In this document: one piece after another, positions 57,292 to 64,000 of the stretch
How the letters are laid out: each line of letters starts with the position of its first letter
Numbering within the stretch: the first letter of the stretch is position 1
Assembly: GCF_018739865.1 (NCBI RefSeq)
Contig: NZ_JADOER010000009.1
Location: forward strand, 62,001 to 126,000
Source: Leptothoe kymatousa TAU-MAC 1615
GTDB lineage: Bacteria; Cyanobacteriota; Cyanobacteriia; Phormidesmidales; Phormidesmidaceae
DNA: 64,000 nt
Direction: 5' to 3'
Notes under the pieces: model-generated
Told to the model about the DNA's origin: nothing
Seen by the model: the letters and a program-made list of their open reading frames with translations, nothing else
Databases searched by the model: none
Made by a program: the position numbers and the translations under genes

Positions 57292-57984
57292 ATGAGTGAA
57301 ATCACCCTTAATCTCATCGCCATTTCCGTATTTTCGGTGACGATGCTGATCTTGCTAGGTCCGTTGCTATCCATCTCACCAGAAGGATTAGCCACGGTAA
57401 CAGCAACCTTGTTGGGGTTGGTGACCATTGACCAACTGGGTTGGCAGGGTCGCGGTGGCCGGTTACTCATCGACTGGCTATCGCAGCGCTCGCCAGAATA
57501 TTGCGATCGCATCGTCCGCCACGAAGCCGGACATTTCCTCACCGCCTACCTCCTGGGCATCCCCATCGACGCCTACACCCTCACCGCCTGGGAAGCCCTA
57601 AAAGCAGGCATTGACGGCACCGGCGGCGTGATCTTCAAAACCGACGAAATCGACCAGGCCGTCAAAATCGGCAAAATCAGCCAGCAAGAAATCGACCGCT
57701 ACTGCACCGTCTGGATGGCCGGCATCGCCGCCGAAGAAATCACCTATGGCAAAGCAGAAGGTGGCCATGACGACTGCATCAAGCTCAACCTACTGTGGCA
57801 GCAAATCAATCGGCCCCTCGCCGAAGTTCCCCTCAAACAACGCTGGTCCACCCTACAAGCCAAAACCCTAATCGAAAAACAACCCGACGCTTACAGCGCC
57901 CTGATCGACGCCATGGCCGAACGGAAACCCGTTTGCGAATGCTGCGACCTGATTGAACAGCACCTGCAAACCGCGGAAGCCTAG
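57292..57984 (+). CDS. FtsH-type (M41) peptidase without AAA domain
   Basis: 230 residues from the ATG at 57292; the frame is open from 57232. The N-terminal ~70 residues contain two hydrophobic segments. The peptidase motif HEAGHFL (zinc ligands His-His, catalytic Glu) is in VRHEAGHFLTAYLLGIP, and AGIAAEEITYG (about 165) resembles the M41 helix after the active site; the Asp after GGHDD may be the third ligand. There is no AAA ATPase domain. Such proteins occur widely in cyanobacteria and plastids (FtsHi-like). The last 16 codons are part of a 56-bp tandem repeat. Confidence 0.85.
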   Translation: MSEITLNLIAISVFSVTMLILLGPLLSISPEGLATVTATLLGLVTIDQLGWQGRGGRLLIDWLSQRSPEYCDRIVRHEAGHFLTAYLLGIPIDAYTLTAWEALKAGIDGTGGVIFKTDEIDQAVKIGKISQQEIDRYCTVWMAGIAAEEITYGKAEGGHDDCIKLNLLWQQINRPLAEVPLKQRWSTLQAKTLIEKQPDAYSALIDAMAERKPVCECCDLIEQHLQTAEA

Positions 57985-58159
57985 GGCAGCACGAATGCTG
58001 CGACCTAATTGAACAGCACCTACAAACCGCGGAAGCCTAAGGCAGCACGAATGCTGCGACCTGATCGAACAGCACTTACAAACCGCGGAAGCCTAGGGCA
58101 GCACGAATGCTGCGACCTGATCGAACAGCACCTGCAAACCGCGAAAGCCTAGGGCAGCG
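57936..58159 (+). repeat. 56-bp tandem repeat, four copies
   Basis: CGAATGCTGCGACCT begins at 57936, 57992, 58048 and 58104, exactly 56 bp apart. The first copy is inside the M41-peptidase gene and holds its last 16 codons and stop. The other three lie downstream and each repeats the same C-terminal coding piece ECCDLIEQHLQTAEA, in shifted frames because 56 is not a multiple of three. The copies differ at only one to four bases. Confidence 0.95.
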
Positions 58160-58329
58160 CCACGCTAAAAAATTAAAACAGCCGCAAGTCATACAAAATC
58201 CTGACCGATAGCGCCCAATATCGAAGGGCATCTACAGGGACGTGCACCCATAACATTGGTTTGCACCGGGCTCCCTAAAATTCGGCTTTGGTATACCCCT
58301 GTTTTCCCAACGGAAGTACCAACATATAG

Positions 58330-58398
58330 GTGGAACGATTTCCCCACGAATAAGTGGAACGATTTCCCCAGAAAGAAATAAGTGGAACGATTTCCCCA
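58330..58398 (+). repeat. 17-bp direct repeat, three copies
   Basis: GTGGAACGATTTCCCCA occurs at 58330-58346, 58354-58370 and 58382-58398, with 24 and 28 bp between starts. Non-coding; the frames through it are not real genes. Confidence 0.9.
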
Positions 58399-58428
58399 GA
58401 AATCCAAAGTTCAGAGCACCGCCCTGCC

Positions 58429-58456
58429 TTTCCGCATTCCGACTTCCGCATTCCGC
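58429..58456 (+). repeat. Heptameric tandem repeat
   Basis: TTTCCGC ATTCCGA CTTCCGC ATTCCGC, four heptamers, the same family as at 34658-34692. Confidence 0.8.
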
Positions 58457-58750
58457 CTGAGCTAATTGCTATCATGGTGCGTTACCCCTCACCAACGGCA
58501 CCCAACAAATAACAACAAAACCATTGCCGTTTCACCAAACTTGATACAACATCAGTCAGAATGGATAGTTAAAACCGGCGTTGCTGCGCCTCCATAGGGT
58601 CCCATCCCCTAGATTCGGACCATCGGCCAATTTCCCGACTGTCCCATCCCCAAAAGCAGTAACCCACTACCAACAACGCTAATTTTTCCCCTACTGTGGA
58701 TAAATAGCCATTTAGCAAACCCTTAAGTCCGCCGAGCGCGCCCACAACCA

Positions 58751-61390
58751 ATGTCTACGTCAAAGCCTGGGTTAAAAAAATCCGTCACCACCGGCGCAGG
58801 AATCCGCCAAGCCTTCCTAAAGTTCTACGAAAGTAAGCAGCACAAGATCCTGCCCAGCGCCTCCCTGGTACCCGAAGACCCCACGGTTTTGCTAACGATT
58901 GCGGGTATGCTGCCCTTCAAACCCATCTTTCTAGGGCAGCGTAAATCCCCCGTAGACCGGGCCACCACATCACAAAAATGTATCCGCACCAACGACATTG
59001 AAAATGTCGGTCGCACCGCCCGCCACCATACATTTTTTGAAATGCTGGGCAACTTTAGCTTTGGCGACTACTTCAAAGAACAGGCCGTCGCCTGGGCCTG
59101 GGAACTCTCCACCGACGTGTTTAAGCTAGCGCCCAAAAACCTAGTGGTCAGCGTATTTAGGGAAGATGACGACGCCTATGCCATCTGGCGCGACCAGGTG
59201 GGCGTCCCCGAAAAGCGCATCATCCGCATGGATGAGGAAGACAACTTCTGGACCTCTGGCCCCACTGGCCCCTGTGGCCCATGCTCCGAAATTTACTACG
59301 ACTTCCACCCCGAGCTGGGGGATGACGACATTGATCTCGAAGACGATACCCGGTTTATCGAGTTCTACAACCTGGTATTTATGCAATACAACCGGGATGC
59401 CGACGGCAACCTGACGCCGCTAGATGCCCAGAACATCGACACCGGCATGGGCCTAGAACGCATGGCCCAAATTTTGCAGCAAAAGCCTAACAACTACGAA
59501 ACCGACCTAATTTTCCCCATCATCCAAACCGCGGCGGACATCGCCAAGGTGGACTACTTCAAACAGGATGACGCCGCCAAGGTATCCCTCAAAGTGATTG
59601 GCGACCACGTACGCTCCGTGGTGCATATGATTTCCGACGGCATCACCGCCTCGAACGTGGGTCGGGGCTATATCCTGCGTCGGTTAATCCGTCGGGTGGT
59701 GCGCCATGGGCGACTGCTGGGCATCGAAGGGGCCTTTATTAATGACGTGGCGGAAAGTGCGATCGCCCTGTGTGAATCCGCCTATCCTGACCTGAGAGAG
59801 CGGGAAACCGTCATCAAAACCGAACTAGAGCGCGAAGAAGCCCAGTTCCTCAAAACCCTAGAGCGGGGCGAAAAGCTGCTGGCGGAAATCCTACAGCGTA
59901 AGCCCAAGCAAATTTCCGGCGATGAAGCCTTTGAGCTATACGACACCTTTGGCTTCCCGTTGGAGCTCACCCAAGAAGTGGCCGAAGAAAACGGCATCAC
60001 CGTGGATGTAAACGGCTTCGAAGCCGCCATGGCCGCCCAGCGGGAACGGTCCAAGAGCGCCCACGAAACCATCGACCTCATGGCCCAGGGCAGTTTGGCC
60101 CAGCTAGGCATCGACTCCACCGACTTTTTGGGCTACACCGACGCCACCAGCCAGGCCACCGTCAAAGCCATCCTGGCCAACGGCGAAACCGTCGACACCG
60201 CCGAAGCCGGCACCGATGTGCAGCTGGTGCTAGATAAAACCCCCTTCTATGCCGAGTCCGGCGGCCAAATTGGCGATCGCGGCTATCTTTCCGGCGATGC
60301 CCTGGTGGTGCGCATCGAAGATGTGCAAAAAGACAACGGCCTATTTATCCACATTGGCCGAGTGGAGCGCGGCACCCTGACCGTGGGTGACAGCGTCAGC
60401 GCCCAAATCGACCGCGCCTGTCGCCGTCGGGCCCAGGCCAACCACAGCGCCACCCACCTGCTCCAGGCCGCCCTCAAAAAGCTCGTAGACGACGGCATTT
60501 CCCAGGCCGGTTCATTGGTCAGCTTTGACCGGCTGCGGTTCGACTTCAACTGCCCCAGGGCCCTCACCGCTGATGAGGTGCAGCAGGTGGAAGCCCAGGT
60601 AAACACCTGGATTGCCGAAGCCCACAGTGCCCACATCGAAGTGATGGCCATCGACGCCGCCAAGGCAAAGGGAGCCGTCGCCATGTTTGGCGAAAAATAT
60701 GGCGACGAAGTGCGCGTCATCGACTTCCCCGGCGTTTCCATGGAGCTATGCGGCGGCACCCACGTGGGTAATACCGCCGAAATCGGCGTGTTCAAAATTA
60801 TTGCCGAAGCGGGCATTGCCGCCGGGGTGCGCCGCATCGAAGCGGTGGCGGGTCCGGCGGTGTTGGAATACCTCAACGTGCGCGACCAGATTGTAAAAGA
60901 CCTGGGCGATCGGTTTAAGGCCAAGCCCGAGGAACTGGTGGACCGGATCACCAACCTACAGACCGAGTTAAAAACCACCCAAAAAACCGTCGATGGCCTC
61001 AAAGCCGAACTGGCCCTGCTCAAGTCCGACCAATTATTGGATCAAGCGGCCACCGTGGGCGACTTCCAGGTGCTAGTGGCCAACATGGGCGAGGTGGATG
61101 CCGACTCGCTCAAGACAGCGGCGGAGCGATTGCTGCAAAAGCTAGGGGACGGGGCCGTGGTGCTGGGTTCGATTCCAGCAGAAGGCAAGGTGAGCCTGGT
61201 GGCGGCATTTAGCAAGCCAGTGATGGAAAAGGGACTAAAGGCAGGCAAATTTATCGGCGGCATCGCCAAAATCACCGGCGGTGGCGGTGGCGGGCGGCCC
61301 AACTTTGCCCAGGCGGGCGGTCGCGATGCGACGAAGTTGCCTGAGGCGTTGGATGTAGCGAAGAGTCAGTTGGAGGAGGCGTTGGGTTAA
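58751..61390 (+). CDS. alaS: Alanyl-tRNA synthetase
   Basis: 879 residues. It charges tRNA-Ala in the cytosol. The class II core ([25 protein letters not shown], then [37 protein letters not shown]) is at the N-terminus. The editing domain has the zinc motif [12 protein letters not shown] ... CGGTHVGNT. The C-Ala domain with [15 protein letters not shown] is at the end. It begins at the ATG at 58751 with a short N-terminal extension. Full length. Confidence 0.98.
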   Translation: MSTSKPGLKKSVTTGAGIRQAFLKFYESKQHKILPSASLVPEDPTVLLTIAGMLPFKPIFLGQRKSPVDRATTSQKCIRTNDIENVGRTARHHTFFEMLGNFSFGDYFKEQAVAWAWELSTDVFKLAPKNLVVSVFREDDDAYAIWRDQVGVPEKRIIRMDEEDNFWTSGPTGPCGPCSEIYYDFHPELGDDDIDLEDDTRFIEFYNLVFMQYNRDADGNLTPLDAQNIDTGMGLERMAQILQQKPNNYETDLIFPIIQTAADIAKVDYFKQDDAAKVSLKVIGDHVRSVVHMISDGITASNVGRGYILRRLIRRVVRHGRLLGIEGAFINDVAESAIALCESAYPDLRERETVIKTELEREEAQFLKTLERGEKLLAEILQRKPKQISGDEAFELYDTFGFPLELTQEVAEENGITVDVNGFEAAMAAQRERSKSAHETIDLMAQGSLAQLGIDSTDFLGYTDATSQATVKAILANGETVDTAEAGTDVQLVLDKTPFYAESGGQIGDRGYLSGDALVVRIEDVQKDNGLFIHIGRVERGTLTVGDSVSAQIDRACRRRAQANHSATHLLQAALKKLVDDGISQAGSLVSFDRLRFDFNCPRALTADEVQQVEAQVNTWIAEAHSAHIEVMAIDAAKAKGAVAMFGEKYGDEVRVIDFPGVSMELCGGTHVGNTAEIGVFKIIAEAGIAAGVRRIEAVAGPAVLEYLNVRDQIVKDLGDRFKAKPEELVDRITNLQTELKTTQKTVDGLKAELALLKSDQLLDQAATVGDFQVLVANMGEVDADSLKTAAERLLQKLGDGAVVLGSIPAEGKVSLVAAFSKPVMEKGLKAGKFIGGIAKITGGGGGGRPNFAQAGGRDATKLPEALDVAKSQLEEALG

Positions 61391-61474
61391 AACACACCCC
61401 GCCCGAACGGCCCCCTCCCGAGAGGGGATGCAAGCAGTAGTTCGTCCATGGTGTTGATTGTTTTGTCGCGTTGT

Positions 61475-61542
61475 AGGGTGGGCACGGCCCACCTTCTAGC
61501 AACAGCACCTTTATTCATTGTCAGGTGGGCCGTGCCCACCCT
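61475..61542. repeat. Perfect 20-bp inverted repeat of GGTGGGC palindromes
   Basis: AGGGTGGGCACGGCCCACCT (61475-61494) and its perfect reverse complement (61523-61542) around 28 bases. Each arm is itself near-palindromic. It lies between alaS and exbD, eight bases before the exbD start. Same family as 35221-35285. Confidence 0.85.
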
Positions 61543-61549
61543 CCGTGTT

Positions 61550-61951
61550 ATGCAACTGCCTCCTGAAGAAGAGTCGCGTTTGACCATTAACATCGTGCCG
61601 ATGATCGATGTGGTGTTTGCCATCCTGGCATTTTTTATTCTGTCTACGCTGTATCTGACGCGGGCAGAGGGATTGCCGGTAACTTTGCCAACGGCGGAAA
61701 CCTCCACGGCCCAGGATGAGGCGGCGCTGACGCTGACGATTTCGGCGGCGGGGAAGTTGTTTTTGGGGGACCGGCCCGCATCGTTGGAGAATTTGCCGGC
61801 GGATGTGCAGGCGTTGGTGGCACCGGGGCAGCCTGCCATGGTGACGGTGCGGGCGGATGCGGCGACGCCCCATGGGGTGGTGGTGGCGGCGATGGATCGG
61901 ATTCGGAATATTGATGGGGTGCGGTTGGGCATTGCGACGCAGCAGCCGTAA
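61550..61951 (+). CDS. exbD: Biopolymer transport protein ExbD/TolR family
   Basis: 133 residues from the ATG at 61550; the longer frame from 61448 runs through the inverted repeat and is not used. The family TM segment with its proton-path Asp is NIVPMIDVVFAILAFFI (Asp of PMIDVVF). A periplasmic domain with LPTAET and VTVRADAATPHGVVVAAMDRIR follows. With ExbB and a TonB-like protein it powers outer-membrane import. No exbB gene is next to it in the window. Confidence 0.9.
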   Translation: MQLPPEEESRLTINIVPMIDVVFAILAFFILSTLYLTRAEGLPVTLPTAETSTAQDEAALTLTISAAGKLFLGDRPASLENLPADVQALVAPGQPAMVTVRADAATPHGVVVAAMDRIRNIDGVRLGIATQQP

Positions 61952-61978
61952 CACGGCCCGCCATCGGCACATGCCTGG

Positions 61979-62539
61979 TCAATTCATTTTTAACAGATTA
62001 AATAATTGCTCGGCGGTAATGGCCAACGCGATAGTTTCGGGCACGATCAACGGGCTTGGCCCCTCGTGGAATGTGGGTAGCTGATCGGGTTGATAGATGG
62101 CGACGGAACGATCGGCTGGGTCGATTAGCCAGCCGAGACGACAGCCATATTGCAAACAGTAAACGATATTGTTGACAACACGGTTCTGTGCTTGGTCCGG
62201 TGAGAGAATTTCGATGGTCCAATCGGGGGGACGAGTCACGTTATCCAGCGGTTCGCCGTCATCATCTAGGGCGATGTTTTGCCAGCGAAAAACGGCAATG
62301 TCGGGAACAATGGAGCGGGTGCCAAAGCTACAGCGCAGTTCTGGGAAGGCATAGGCGATTTGGGAGCCTTCGGTCACTGCGTTGATGGTGTTGCAGAGTT
62401 TTAGCTGCAGGCGGCTATGTTTGCCTTTGGGAATTGGCTTTTGGGTGATTTTGCCGTCTATAAATTCACTGGCCGGAGTGGTCTCTGGCAGCGTCAGGAA
62501 ATTATTGAGGGTAAGGGGTTTGGGGATGGCCTGGGTCAT
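61979..62539 (-). CDS. Uma2-family (DUF820) putative endonuclease
   Basis: 186 residues from the ATG at 62539; the frame extends 6 codons further. The PD-(D/E)XK-like core is visible: FIDGKITQKPIPKGKHSRLQ, then VPDIAVFRW, and DWTIEILSPDQ. This large cyanobacterial family is thought to be nuclease-like, but the role of most members is not known; many stand alone. Convergent with exbD, 28 bases apart. Confidence 0.85.
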   Translation of the reverse strand: MTQAIPKPLTLNNFLTLPETTPASEFIDGKITQKPIPKGKHSRLQLKLCNTINAVTEGSQIAYAFPELRCSFGTRSIVPDIAVFRWQNIALDDDGEPLDNVTRPPDWTIEILSPDQAQNRVVNNIVYCLQYGCRLGWLIDPADRSVAIYQPDQLPTFHEGPSPLIVPETIALAITAEQLFNLLKMN

Positions 62540-62600
62540 GGTTAAACCAGGAAGCATTGGATGTATTGTAGCGTAGGTCCTGGGTGGCCGTGCCCATTGC

Positions 62601-64000
62601 TTATTGTTCGGAATCGTTGGACAACAGATTTTTTAGGATGGATTGGGTGAGGGGATGATCTGAAAGTTGTTGGGTTTGGTTTGTTTCGATCACCTTTTGT
62701 AAGAGACCAACAAAGTTTTTAAAGAAGATTTTTGTGTGGGGATGGTCTTGGCCTAAAACAGTTTGGGCAATGGTGACAGCTCGAACAAACATTTTTTCTG
62801 CATCACCATAACGTTCCATCTGACCATAGAAATAAGCAAAATTATGTAAACTAATGGCGGTGGAGGGATGATCAGGCCCGAGTTGCGCTTCTCGGATTTC
62901 TAAGGATCGCGCATACAGCGGTTCCGCTTCGCTGTAGCGCCCCATTGATTCGTACAGCCCAGCCAGATTATTCAGACTCGTGGCGGTGGAGGGATGATCA
63001 GGCCCGAGTTGCGCTTCGCTGATTTCTAAGGATCGCGCATACAGCGGTTCCGCTTCGCTGTAGCGCCCCATTGATTCGTACAGCCCAGCCAGATTATTCA
63101 GACTCGTGGCGGTGTCGGGATGATCGAAGCCAAACCGTTCCTCCGTCATTTCCAAACGCCCTTTATACCAGCGTTCAGCTTCTGGCCAGAGGCTTTGACT
63201 CTGATAAAACCTGGCTAAACCAGTAAATACCCAACCTGGATTGTCATCATCCGCCAGAACATGATTAAGCCCTGTAGCTACCAATGCCATATGGGGCAAG
63301 CCTAAACCCACCTTGGGCAGGTCATATTTCCTAACCATGGGTTCAATAGCGCTAGCAAAGTTAGTCACTGCGACGGCCACGCCTTTTTGCAATGTAGACG
63401 TTTGATCACTGAGTTCAGTTTCTAATTTACTCACCGTAAATTCACGGATTAACTGATGCAGCTGATAGCTTCCATCATTATCACCCTGTAACAAATTACG
63501 CCGCACCAATTCCCCATCCAGCCCATCCTCCAAATCCTCCTCATCCCACTCCGGCAGCGCCCCCTCAATCAACCCCTGCGGTATCGGTGCCGCCGCAAAC
63601 ACCGCCAACAGCCCCATCAACGTTTTCGTCCCTGGGGTCAAATCCTGCCAGCTCAGCTCAAACGCCGCCTCTATGGAATACTCATAGGCAATCTCCTCCG
63701 GCAATGTCCGCATCGCCTTCGCATCCAGCCGCTTCCGCTCCAGCCGCTCCAGCAATTTCGCAAACGACACATTGGGATGCAGCGCCAAATATCGCGCAAT
63801 TAACTCCACCCCCAAGGGCAACCGCCCCACCCACTTACATAGCGCCTCCGCTTCCGTCTGTTGCCGCCGCACCCGGTCCCCGTCATCCATCAACCGAGTC
63901 AGCAAGTCCATGGCCTCATCCAGGGGCAACACCCCCAAATCCAACCGATCCACCGGCCTGCCAAACCGCTGCCGCGAGGTCATCAACACCCGAAAGCTGG
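62601..64000 (-). CDS. NB-ARC/TPR STAND protein, 5' end truncated by window
   Basis: The 3' ~465 codons of a larger gene; the frame is open at base 64000, so the start is outside. The visible part begins within the NB-ARC region (MTSRQRFG, then GRLPLGVELIARYL, the GLPL-like motif), continues through the winged-helix/ARC2 (SWQDLTPGTKTLMGLLA, YQLHQLIREF) and ends in TPR repeats of the type HPDTATSLNNLAGLYESMGRYSEAEPLY. The P-loop lies upstream of the window. STAND/NLR-like proteins bind ligands and oligomerise; some act in phage defence, some in regulation. Which applies cannot be told here. Confidence 0.88.
   Translation of the reverse strand, partial: SFRVLMTSRQRFGRPVDRLDLGVLPLDEAMDLLTRLMDDGDRVRRQQTEAEALCKWVGRLPLGVELIARYLALHPNVSFAKLLERLERKRLDAKAMRTLPEEIAYEYSIEAAFELSWQDLTPGTKTLMGLLAVFAAAPIPQGLIEGALPEWDEEDLEDGLDGELVRRNLLQGDNDGSYQLHQLIREFTVSKLETELSDQTSTLQKGVAVAVTNFASAIEPMVRKYDLPKVGLGLPHMALVATGLNHVLADDDNPGWVFTGLARFYQSQSLWPEAERWYKGRLEMTEERFGFDHPDTATSLNNLAGLYESMGRYSEAEPLYARSLEISEAQLGPDHPSTATSLNNLAGLYESMGRYSEAEPLYARSLEIREAQLGPDHPSTAISLHNFAYFYGQMERYGDAEKMFVRAVTIAQTVLGQDHPHTKIFFKNFVGLLQKVIETNQTQQLSDHPLTQSILKNLLSNDSEQ
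62856..63120 (-). repeat. 126-bp tandem duplication in the TPR region
   Basis: GGCGGTG units start at 62856, 62982 and 63108, exactly 126 bp (42 codons, one TPR) apart. Two complete copies are present and differ at about three bases over 126. They encode ARSLEI(R/S)EAQLGPDHPST. Confidence 0.9.

Noticed and set aside
58189-58407. 72-codon minus-strand frame through the 17-bp repeats
   Set aside because: Its repeated peptide comes only from the DNA repeats; no start signal or family.
57936-58456. CRISPR array near 58 kb
   Set aside because: The 56-bp units are contiguous, without spacers, and the 17-bp repeats have only 7-11 bases between them.

Overview
The window is a stretch of a cyanobacterial chromosome. 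It carries psbA (photosystem II D1), a complete kaiA-kaiB-kaiC circadian clock cluster, a split RNA polymerase beta' subunit (rpoC2) with the large cyanobacterial insertion, cofG, a PilT-type ATPase, many multi-domain sensor kinases and repeated GCGATCGC (HIP1) octamers. Almost every stretch is ordinary chromosomal coding sequence. No integrase, transposase, phage gene, rRNA or CRISPR array is visible.

Layout. 1-2815 is the 3' part of rpoC2. 3-6 kb has an SH3-domain membrane protein, NAD kinase, a c6-like cytochrome and an unknown exported or anchored protein. 6-9.1 kb is the kai cluster on the minus strand, followed by a tRNA-Arg(CCG). 9.6-11.5 kb has an ABC ATPase, a 730-base gene-free stretch with degenerate tandem repeats and hairpins, and a LapA-like protein. 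11.5-17.3 kb holds recG with a translationally coupled partner, then the rpsB-tsf operon. 17.6-21.2 kb has pilT, cofG and psbA. 21.5-26.4 kb has a DUF900 hydrolase, a FecR-domain protein with long Gly-Pro repeats, and a VOC/HxlR divergent pair next to a GST-like gene. 26.7-29.7 kb is a soluble histidine kinase with four GAF domains that look like bilin-binding cyanobacteriochromes. 29.9-34.4 kb has a RibK-like small protein, an exported AGE-type protein, metF and trpS. 34.8-36.8 kb is a queD-queE-queC cluster for preQ0. 36.8-47.7 kb has a kinase fragment, a giant Ser/Thr kinase-ATPase-histidine kinase, trmFO, a phosphatase-superfamily protein and a hybrid histidine kinase. 47.9-57 kb has small unknown proteins, an alpha/beta hydrolase, a twin-fasciclin protein, a P2-type ATPase, a rhomboid protease and a pentapeptide-repeat protein. 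57.3-64 kb has an FtsH-type peptidase without an AAA domain and four tandem 56-bp repeats at its end, then alaS, exbD, a Uma2-type nuclease and a truncated NB-ARC/TPR gene that runs off the end.

Genes that work together: KaiA/B/C form the post-translational clock. RpsB and EF-Ts belong to translation. QueD, QueE and QueC make preQ0 from dihydroneopterin triphosphate. RecG is coupled to a cyanobacterial protein of unknown role. The HxlR regulator probably controls the divergent VOC gene. CofG supplies half of FO synthase, probably for a photolyase chromophore.

The most interesting points are: the four-GAF cyanobacteriochrome kinase, with three exact DxCF/CH cysteine pairs 28 residues apart; a RibK-like protein next to it; a possible small TIR-like protein; the P-type ATPase that lacks one set of calcium ligands; and several repeat families (heptamers at four places, a GGTGGGC palindrome, a 56-bp tandem repeat, a 17-bp triple repeat). 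All functions are read from sequence motifs by eye; no database search was possible.
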